Origin: a virus
DNA length: 29,405 bases
Virus record (IMG/VR): IMGVR_UViG_3300025098_000202
Span: 1-29,405 of that record
Strand: one strand, 5' to 3'
The number at the start of each line of letters is the position of its first letter. Within the stretch, counting starts at the first letter, position 1. The notes below the pieces were generated by a model. The model was not told the origin of the DNA. It searched no databases and worked only from the letters and a program-made list of their open reading frames with translations. Below are positions 16,501-23,400 of this stretch, piece by piece. The translations under genes and the position numbers were made by a program.

Positions 16501-17418
16501 TGCAATGGTAGAAACACCAGTGACAACCACATTAGCTGCAGTTGTAACCCCAGTAACACGAAGGTCTTTATCTATAACTACATTGCCACCACTCAGTGTG
16601 GTGATACCAGTAACACTTAATGAAGTAACAGAAGCAATACCACCAATTGCACTCGTAGAGATACCAGATAGTCTTGCATATCTGACATCTAAATTTGCTT
16701 TAGGGTCAATCCAAGTTGGTGCAGCTGTACCTTGGCCTAGAAGAAGATTACCTGTGGGACCAATCGGTAAGAATCCAGTTGCATTTTGTCCTGTTTGATA
16801 AGGAATCCTACCAGAAGAACCACCTTTTAGGTTAGTAGAAATACCTGCACTGTCTGCATAGGAGACATTAATTGCTGCAAGTGATGTCCAAACAGGAGTT
16901 CCTGTTCCTTGTGATTGAAGAATTTCTCCAGCTGTACCTGATGCAGTGAATGCTGTATCATTTGGACCAGCCTGATACAAGATAGCACCAGCCGCACCAC
17001 CTTTTACATCAGTTGCAAGACCAGAATTAGTTGAATACCCAGAAACTACAACTCCATTTGCCGAGATTGTAAGTTTTCCTTTACCGGATATTGGTGAAAT
17101 CTGGATACCAGGACCAGGTTGAATTTCAGTTACAATACCTGTTAGATTGACACCATCACCAAAATACGTTGCACCGGTGATAATACCGGCAGTGGTGATA
17201 CCAGTAAGAGATGAATTGAATAATGATGCACTATTGGTTGCATTGATGAACTTGGCGGTTAGTGCTCCACCAACCAGAACATTGTTCGTTACCCCAATAC
17301 CCAGTGCGGTAAGTATTCCAGTAACAGTAAAATTTCCACTTACAGTAGAAGGACCTACGATAATAGGACCACTGTTATTGAACCTATTGGCTATCTTGTC
17401 GGCCCTAAGTAAAGACAT
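13597..17418 (-). CDS. Long tail fibre with beta-helix domain, 1273 aa
   Basis: MSLLRADKIANRFNNSGPII opens a shaft of beta units. Residues 422-482 contain six exact 11-residue repeats (L.VTGV.T...), with further 11-spaced VTG/ITG pairs at 288/299 and 534/545/556; such repeats suit a trimeric beta-fibre. ALATQQSIKAYVD (337-349) is a common fibre motif. Residues about 617-840 (IYVTPDGNDENDGYLISTAK, IIIPEQVTLLGDSLREVSII, then LTNSNSSFGRLG) form a pectate-lyase-like right-handed beta helix. Then come GGSGYTSPPVVTFSD repeats, and from residue 1189 a FEYIGSG...FKIGEG domain shared with the 1629-aa protein. No catalytic residues could be assigned, so enzymatic activity is unproven. Confidence 0.9.
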   Translation of the reverse strand: MSLLRADKIANRFNNSGPIIVGPSTVSGNFTVTGILTALGIGVTNNVLVGGALTAKFINATNSASLFNSSLTGITTAGIITGATYFGDGVNLTGIVTEIQPGPGIQISPISGKGKLTISANGVVVSGYSTNSGLATDVKGGAAGAILYQAGPNDTAFTASGTAGEILQSQGTGTPVWTSLAAINVSYADSAGISTNLKGGSSGRIPYQTGQNATGFLPIGPTGNLLLGQGTAAPTWIDPKANLDVRYARLSGISTSAIGGIASVTSLSVTGITTLSGGNVVIDKDLRVTGVTTAANVVVTGVSTIATLKVGTGAGATVGVTTILDEDTFGSNSNEALATQQSIKAYVDNAAGNVSLEYGGNIGTSSIDLDGERFDILGRTSEIYTIGTGLTITVGLNTDVTIPRDFTVTRNSTLGLSTISTLGVTGVATAQYLDVTGVATAATLGVTGLTTTQFLEVTGVSTIATLGVTGVTTTRELIVTGVSSLTGSLVVSGITTLASDGGITTTGGDLYVAGNLNVVGDLVYDEVTGRNLNITGVATIANLGITGLTTTKDLLVTGISTLTGFSTFLSDVYISGITSVGAAVTMYPTTGIVSATAFYGDGSNLTGVVGLVSVTNQIYVTPDGNDENDGYLISTAKRTVGSALTIAEASSVIRISAGNYSENNPIIIPEQVTLLGDSLREVSIIPQNPDEDLIYVANGSYVENMSFTGSLNEGKAIIAFNPNKPSYVTQGPYIRNCTNFISNSIGMKIDGRHVIGDTRAMNVDSYTQLNQGGIGVSVSNEGYAQLVSIFTIYNDQSIVCINGGQCDLTNSNSSFGRLGLVADGIGPTNFIGTVTEFTSAGSNAFPIDISTDSINITNATYDNVTGLTTITTATNHGYNVGMSVSMRDMTFTCDSQLAVTSFGISTANYSNVTGVMTVSTSIANNFYVGASVTFSQLVFSCNSGGGISTAYFPPALGDNNGVANHVFDVVGINSAREFEVNVGPSTIVHNYQTGGNVSISTFAPFPSGAFGSIFTVDSVPATNQFRAYVGVSTLAHTYSSGGQVETFTSLPYDGQVVYLDEIYNTIKGVNITSGGSGYTSPPVVTFSDPSESWGIKATGVARLTGGSVTSVDMISNGRGYTGTPTVSFTGSATGTPDVLPTYYVVSSATPVVGGITTVTFTENVPYAVGVGTTVPFFKQSRVLASSQAFEYIGSGNTALTALPQRGGIAIPENEIVNKNGGLVIFTSTDQAGNFKIGEGVIINQLEGSITGDAYNRSLFANITPYILALGGDS
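15827..15872. repeat. 46-bp fibre repeat, copy 2
   Basis: Matches 12965-13010 at 45 of 46 bases; lies within the 1273-aa fibre gene. Confidence 0.88.
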
Positions 17419-17445
17419 TATCTATAATGTTTTATCCGTTGTTTT

Positions 17446-17453
17446 TATTTATA
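17446..17453 (-). promoter_or_regulatory. Consensus late promoter TATAAATA for the 17418-11674 genes
   Basis: Minus-strand TTATAAATAAAAACAAC, a perfect T4 late motif 27 bases before the ATG at 17418. It should drive the three coupled genes 13597-17418, 13251-13595 and 11674-13245. Confidence 0.75.
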
Positions 17454-17462
17454 ACCAGTATA

Positions 17463-17470
17463 TATAAATA
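17463..17470 (+). promoter_or_regulatory. Consensus late promoter TATAAATA for the plus-strand gene
   Basis: Plus-strand TATATATAAATATTTTT, a perfect T4 late motif 23 bases before the ATG at 17494. It is divergent from, and only 9 bases away from, the minus-strand motif. Confidence 0.7.
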
Positions 17471-17483
17471 TTTTTCAGGTATG

Positions 17484-17495
17484 ATGATATATCAT
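17484..17495. promoter_or_regulatory. 12-bp palindrome at the start of the plus-strand gene
   Basis: Perfect palindrome ATGATATATCAT reaching into the ATG start codon. It could be an operator or a translation-hindering hairpin, or chance in AT-rich DNA. Confidence 0.4.
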
Positions 17496-17814
17496 GAAAA
17501 AAGGCGAATTTTGTCCGTTAATTCAAAAGAAATGTGTTGAACATAAATGTGCCTGGTATACATGTGTAAGAGGAACAAATCCTAATACTGGGGAAGAGAT
17601 TGATGATTGGCGTTGTGCGGTATCATGGATGCCTATGATGACAGTAGAAATTGCACAAAAGTCAAATCAAACTGGAGCTGCTGTAGAAAGTTTCAGAAAT
17701 GAAGTAGTAGAAGCAAATCATCAGAACCAACAACTTTATGCACATGCCCTTCAACAGGGAATAAATGTTGCTCAAATAACTCCACTTAATCCCCCTATGA
17801 TAGGGGGTGAATAA
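17494..17814 (+). CDS. Cys-rich conserved phage protein, 106 aa
   Basis: The only plus-strand gene in the window. MKKGEFCPLIQKKCVEHKCA opens a cluster of Cys7, Cys14, His17, Cys19, Cys24 and Cys41 with Trp21, Trp39 and Trp45, which could bind a metal or iron-sulphur centre. After NPNTGEEIDDWRCAVSWMPM comes VEIAQKSNQTGAAVESFRNE, a helical polar half. I recognise the pattern (CPL..K.C....C.W......NP.TGEE.DEW.CAV.W.P, then QTGAAVESFRNE) as a widespread small phage protein of unknown function. It has its own late promoter and ends six bases from the converging fibre gene. No signal peptide or membrane segment is seen. Cofactor binding is inference. Confidence 0.88.
   Translation: MKKGEFCPLIQKKCVEHKCAWYTCVRGTNPNTGEEIDDWRCAVSWMPMMTVEIAQKSNQTGAAVESFRNEVVEANHQNQQLYAHALQQGINVAQITPLNPPMIGGE
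17791..17807. terminator. Strong hairpin between converging genes
   Basis: CCCCCTA-TGA-TAGGGGG, a perfect 7-bp stem with 3-base loop, inside the last codons of the plus-strand gene and just before the end of the converging fibre gene. Neither strand has a proper U tract, so a two-way terminator or RNA 3'-end stabiliser is possible but not certain. Confidence 0.45.
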
Positions 17815-17820
17815 GGGTAT

Positions 17821-20442
17821 TTAGTTCTTCTTACAAATAATTACATCAATGTATTGGACACGGAAGTCCATGTTGTTTACAGTTCCGGTATTACCAACAG
17901 TAATTGTGTGTTGATGGTCTGCATTTTGTGCATTAATACTAAGATTGTGACCGTGATCTGCGTTTGCAGCATTCGTACTAATGCTATGACTATGCCCAGC
18001 ATTACCTTGTCGCACATTTTGGTTTGAATAACCAACGCCACCTTTGTTAAAACTGATATCAGTTACTGCTTCTTTTCTGCCGTCAGAGTCAAAATCACTT
18101 CTATTGTAGTTAAGACCTGTAATAAAGCTGCCGTTCACACCACCGGCATTAATACCGTGGTTATGAGGTACATTTTGGAAACCTGCACTTCCGCTATGAG
18201 AGTGATTTGCAGCAGCAGTTACTGCTTCTCCACCATGAGTATGATTGGCTGATTGATCTCCGGCACTTGCAGTATGATTATGAGTAGGTACTGGAACAGA
18301 CCTCTCAGAAAATGCACTGGTGAAACTATTAGTACCACCAGAACCACCACCAGAACCAGAAACAACACGTAATGTTTTGTTATTATGTGTAGTCACTTTT
18401 GTCCAACCGGTTGGTGCAGATGCCTGGTAGAACAGCATCTGAGACCCGGAAGAAATAAGATTTTTTATACCATTATAAAGTTGTCTAGAGACATTTGTGG
18501 TCGCAGTTTTTGTTGTAGAGGTACTTGTAGGAGGATATGTGTTATCAAGTTGAACTACACCCTGTGCAGATGTTGTTGCGTTAGGTAGTCTTGCCTCATT
18601 AATAAGACCCTGTGAAATATTACTACCATCGAGATTTGTAAGATTATCACCTTTACCCGCCAAATTACCGGCAGTTAGTGTATTTGTTGATGGATTATAG
18701 ATAAATTGACCAGAACCACTATCGATATAAGGTCTTTGATACCCAGCAGCCTGATTTGTACTGAAAAGAACTTGATAATTTGTATTAGAACCAGTTTCAT
18801 CTACATTAATAAAGTCTGCTCTTGTTGCAGTACCTGCCAAACCAGCAGTTACTGTCGTTGCAGTAATATTGGTAGACTGAAGAGTATTTGTAGAAGGATT
18901 ATAAAGTAATTTGTTAGAATCACTATCAATATAAGGTCTTTGATAATCAGCACCTTGATTATCACTAAACAAGATTTGATAGTTTGTATTATTATTTTTC
19001 TCGTCTACATTAATCAAGTCTGCTCTTGTTGCAGTACCGATCAAACCACCTGTGATTGAGGTTGCAATGATATTTGTTACTGACAGTCTATTAAGTGATG
19101 GATTATATGTTAATCTAGAACTCTCACTATCAATATACATCCTCTTATAGTCATATTCACCAGGATTACTGAAAATGACTTGATAATCAGTATTACCATT
19201 TTGAGGGTCTATATTAATATTATCCGCACCAGTGGCAATACCAGATACATTACCCACAAATCTAGTACAAGACAGTACATTTGTGGAAGGAACATACGTT
19301 AATTGATTGGTATCAGAGTCAATTAAGTGAAGTGGGTAGTTTGAACCCAAACCTACATTGTTTACAAATGAAACCTGATGTGTGTCACTGCTACTTGTAG
19401 TCTGAACACTAACTCTATCTGCACCAGTAGAAACACCAATAAAGGCCGTTTGATCTTGTCTTACGGTAACAATACCAGCACTTACACTGAAGTCATTGCT
19501 CTTGATGTTATTAATTGTACCGATACCCGATACATAGATGTTCTCAAAGTCTGCATAACCATTACTATCTAATCTGTTTCTAACTGTTGCAACACCAACA
19601 TCAATTTGTTTACCATTATTTTGTAGATATATTGTTGCTCCCATACCAGCAACGTTAGATGCTTGGTAGAAAAGTCTATTTGGTGCATCAAATGGAACTC
19701 TAATGGTCAGAATACCAACCTGGGTACCATTACCATCTACACCATTATTGTAAATATTATCCAAGTCTGCTGTTGGTGCAGTCTTAATATAGAATGGGAA
19801 ACCACCAGAATCCACATGAAATTCATATTTCTTACCGCGCAACAGATAAAGTTCTGGATCATCGGTGTTTTGTGTAAACCCAATACCTGGAGGGTCACCT
19901 GCAACTAGAAATCTAAATGTATCACTATTAACTTCTTCTAATGTAAATTTGGTGAATAATTCTGCATCATTTGAGACTAAATTATTTTCTACAGTTACAT
20001 TCGTAAACCCAACTGTTCCACCAGCAGAAATTTGACCTGACAAAGATGTTCCTTTGATATTACCAGTAACTGTCAGGTCACCAAAAACATACTCTGCGGT
20101 TTGGCCAATCGAAACTGGTCCGATAACATCCAGAGTATATGCAGGAGTGGCAGAATTGATACCAATTTTTTTGGTAAGAGTAGAACTAGTAAATACCGTT
20201 CCACCAACACCTACATCAAGACCAATATTAGAAGTAGTAACACCCGTGGTTACAAGTCTTTGTGCAGTAATTGTAGTACCAACTGCCAGACGTTTACTAA
20301 CCTCACTATCACCAATAATTACAAGTTTTTTGTCTGGGGTTGTAGTTCCAATACCAATCTTGTCACTATCGGCATCAGCATAGATTAAATTCTCATTGAC
20401 TTGAATGCCATTTCTTATGACAAAATCCTTATCTACTGCCAT
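17821..20442 (-). CDS. Tail fibre with HxH metal-binding tip, 873 aa (T4 gp12/gp37-tip-like)
   Basis: N-terminus: GIGTTTPDKKLVI and GINSATPAYTLDVIG shaft modules. Residues about 164-275 (FTLEEVNSDTFRFLVAG, DPELYLLRGKKYEFHVDSGG, FPFYIKTA, FYQASNVAGMGATIYL) look like a cupredoxin-like domain whose copper ligands are mostly lost. Residues about 340-605 hold four ~66-residue repeats (RADxINVDE...NTNYQILFS...YIDSxS..L.YNPSTNTL). LPNATTSAQGVVQLDNT is a fibre-linker motif, followed by MLFYQASAPTGWTKV, the collar entry. Residues 721-845 carry seven HxH motifs (721, 734, 747, 760, then 817, 830, 843), spaced exactly 13 within each block, before the end FRVQYIDVIICKKN. T4 gp37 and gp12 tips use such His pairs to bind iron or zinc along the trimer axis, so this is probably a receptor-binding fibre tip. 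Confidence 0.92.
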   Translation of the reverse strand: MAVDKDFVIRNGIQVNENLIYADADSDKIGIGTTTPDKKLVIIGDSEVSKRLAVGTTITAQRLVTTGVTTSNIGLDVGVGGTVFTSSTLTKKIGINSATPAYTLDVIGPVSIGQTAEYVFGDLTVTGNIKGTSLSGQISAGGTVGFTNVTVENNLVSNDAELFTKFTLEEVNSDTFRFLVAGDPPGIGFTQNTDDPELYLLRGKKYEFHVDSGGFPFYIKTAPTADLDNIYNNGVDGNGTQVGILTIRVPFDAPNRLFYQASNVAGMGATIYLQNNGKQIDVGVATVRNRLDSNGYADFENIYVSGIGTINNIKSNDFSVSAGIVTVRQDQTAFIGVSTGADRVSVQTTSSSDTHQVSFVNNVGLGSNYPLHLIDSDTNQLTYVPSTNVLSCTRFVGNVSGIATGADNINIDPQNGNTDYQVIFSNPGEYDYKRMYIDSESSRLTYNPSLNRLSVTNIIATSITGGLIGTATRADLINVDEKNNNTNYQILFSDNQGADYQRPYIDSDSNKLLYNPSTNTLQSTNITATTVTAGLAGTATRADFINVDETGSNTNYQVLFSTNQAAGYQRPYIDSGSGQFIYNPSTNTLTAGNLAGKGDNLTNLDGSNISQGLINEARLPNATTSAQGVVQLDNTYPPTSTSTTKTATTNVSRQLYNGIKNLISSGSQMLFYQASAPTGWTKVTTHNNKTLRVVSGSGGGSGGTNSFTSAFSERSVPVPTHNHTASAGDQSANHTHGGEAVTAAANHSHSGSAGFQNVPHNHGINAGGVNGSFITGLNYNRSDFDSDGRKEAVTDISFNKGGVGYSNQNVRQGNAGHSHSISTNAANADHGHNLSINAQNADHQHTITVGNTGTVNNMDFRVQYIDVIICKKN
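18630..19425 (-). repeat. Four tandem ~66-codon repeats in the HxH fibre gene
   Basis: Repeat units begin near residues 340, 405, 473 and 541, with spacings of about 65, 68 and 68. The last two keep clear DNA similarity (the stretches around 18725-18845 and 18915-19035), indicating more recent duplication; the first is most diverged. Confidence 0.8.
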
Positions 20443-20471
20443 TTATCTTGATAATCAGGAATTATTATTTT

Positions 20472-20479
20472 TATTTATC
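20472..20479 (-). promoter_or_regulatory. Late promoter motif GATAAATA before the HxH fibre gene
   Basis: TTGATAAATAAAAATAATAA on the minus strand; overlaps the TGA stop (20478-20480) of the 1629-aa gene, 29 bases before the ATG at 20442. Confidence 0.68.
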
Positions 20480-23400
20480 AACTGATAACCCCGAAGGTTC
20501 TCCACTGATTGTTTGTTGTGTAAACCCAACCAACTGTTCCACTATTCTCTGGATTTGCGTTGAAGACGACATCACCAGGAGTACCAGCCTCTGTTGGTGT
20601 GGCTATACCCACAGTCAACTTTCTTGAAACTTGAGCATTACCTTGAATAAAGACACTATTAGTTTCAAAACCTTCGTCTGATGTACTGATAACTTTTTTG
20701 GTAAATTCTACAGGTCCATTGAACTGAGAAAGAATATTACCTTTGTCTCCACCATCAACCATTATGTTTCTTTCAATTTTAACAATAGAAGCTTCAATAT
20801 AGTTGAAGTCAGATACATCATCAGAAATACCACTTGAATATGGATCTTCGCCAGTATAGGTTTGAACTGGAGTATCAAATACTTGTTCTCTACCTGTATT
20901 AGAAGCAATTCTCTTGTTACCAATAAAGAAATCACCTCTATCATTCATACCAGTATAGTTGACAACACCGCCGGCAATTGTTTGTGACTGTGCATTAATC
21001 TGCTGAGATAGTGTAAGTCTCTTCGTCTGTTTATCGGGGAATGCAGTTGAGTAGTTGCCAGGACCGTAACCAATATACTCAAAAGTATGACCGGATGCCC
21101 TAATGATTGAGTTTCTTCTGAATTCAACTGGGAAGAACTTAACCCGAGTAATAACTGAACCTATCACATGGGTATTTGCAATAGAACCATATACACCTCT
21201 AAACACTTTAAGTTGCGTAGTTCCAGCTACTCTACTTACTGTAGTTTTAATTCTCATCAACTCATCATTAACTCTAACAAAATCACCAATTCTGAAATTG
21301 TAATCTGTCATGTTGTTGACATTGATAGTATCAGTTGTTTTACTAGTAATTGCAGAATTAAGTGTAGTCGAAATACCAGCATAGACTTGACTTTCTCTAC
21401 CAGACAATCTTCCATTTCTTGCAACTAAGTCACCAAAGTTTCCTGAAGAACCAGATGGGAATAGTCGAATATTACCATCAATTGTTGGAGTAACTGTGCT
21501 AATACCTACATCAATAACCACCGTGGTCAATCCAATTTTATCAATACAAACAAACGATCCATTATAGAATGTTTGACCTGCACCACTTACGATCACAGAA
21601 TTATTAACTCTAAAGTTATTATTCAGTTTTGTAGTTATTGTTGCAATACCGACATCTTTATTATAAACAAAACTTTCACTATCGAACGACGGTCCAATGA
21701 TAGAGAAACCACCACCGAGTACTTTGTCAGGACCAAAACCCAATGTTGTAATACCAGGAGAACCTAAAACTGGAGTTACCTCAATCTGTTTAGTGTCTGA
21801 AATGGCAGAAATTCTATAGAATTGATTGTAACTTCTGCCATCATAATCATTGATACCGGTTAACGTGAGAGTGTCTCCTCTATTGTCATAAACTTTATTG
21901 ACACTACCAGTGGCTGCACTAAATCCAGTTGTTGTTGCAATACCAACAACTCGGAAGTCATCACCAGCTGCAAATGCTGAACCACCATCCATGATTTGAA
22001 TATCAATAATCTCACCAGCAGATGTACCATCAATCGTGACTAATCCAGTGCCAAAATCACCAATCGATCCACTTGTGATGTTTTGAAGTTTTGCATTATA
22101 GTAGTATTGAATTGAATTTGTACCATTACCATACCCTGCGCCAGGATTATTGATAGTCGGAACAGTAATTCTATTCAATCCATGGTCATACTGTGTAAAG
22201 ATAGTATACGCAGTTCCTACATTATTCGATATAATTCCTGTAATTGCAACACCAACTTGTTGGAACATCTCCTCCAATGTTTCTCCAGTAATACTATTTT
22301 TAGGATCATTGATTGCAACCTCACCGATATTATCGGACAGTGCATAACATGCAGCTGATGGTGCCTTAGTTACAGGGTTATCTCTATCTAACTGTGGATA
22401 ATAATTAGTGACTGGTTGTGAGAACGCATAACCATTATTGTTGAATGGGAAAACCTTTGGTTCATTTGCAGAATTAATTATTGACAGATGATAGACACCA
22501 TCCTGTTCTCCATTGATATATTCATTAATAGTTTGTACGTCGTAGACATAAAAGTCTTTTGCAAAGTTTCTTCTAGAAACCGTCGGAAGAGTAGTAGTTC
22601 TCTGCGAGGTATCATTGATAAATGTACCAGCAGAAAGAGAAATAGAATTTACAGTAAATGTCTTTGCACTTGTAATTCCAGTAACTTCATATGTACCATT
22701 ATAACCAGAGTTACCTGTGCCAACTGTTGGGAACAAAGTACTTCTTACATTATTAATAATAACAGTTGAACCAATAGAAAGTCTATGAGGTTTTTCTGTT
22801 GAATAATATGTAATTCCAGCTTTATAGTCAACATCAGAGATGAAACTAAAGTTTCTCATTTGAGAGTCATTACTCATCGTCACAGAACCTGGATTAAATT
22901 CCAATGCAACTTCGGTATTAGTTGCTCCAGTAACATCACTCGAATCTTGAAGAATAAAACCATCCAGTGGTTGTCTTGCAGAAGAGACTCCAGTATTTGC
23001 AGGGATAACAAATCTCAACTGATGAATTCTATCATCAGATTGTCTAGAATCTTTCTGTCTAACGATATATGTTCTAGAAGTAATATTTCCAAGTCCACCA
23101 CCATTTAGCTTAGAGAACAAATTATTCTCTGTTGATGCGGATGATACGTTTACATACCATTGTGATTCATCAACATCATATTGAACAGGATGTCCTACGT
23201 CACCAGGGTCTTTATCACTAACTCTACTCTCTACAATAATGGTGTCACCAAGATTATTAATGCCAACCTTATTACCAGTCAAAGAATCATTGAATGATTG
23301 TGCTAGTTGTAGTTGATTCGATGGTAGGCCATCAACAACAGCAAAATAAACTCTATTACTCTCAAGACCGTCAGGAAGTCTTCCATCATTTGAAATGGCT

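Noticed and set aside
11437-17467. Val/Thr/Pro-rich plus-strand frames (for example 12863-13261, 15935-16270, 16451-16798)
   Set aside because: They are antisense shadows of the repetitive GTxTTA fibre codons; no ribosome sites or recognisable products.
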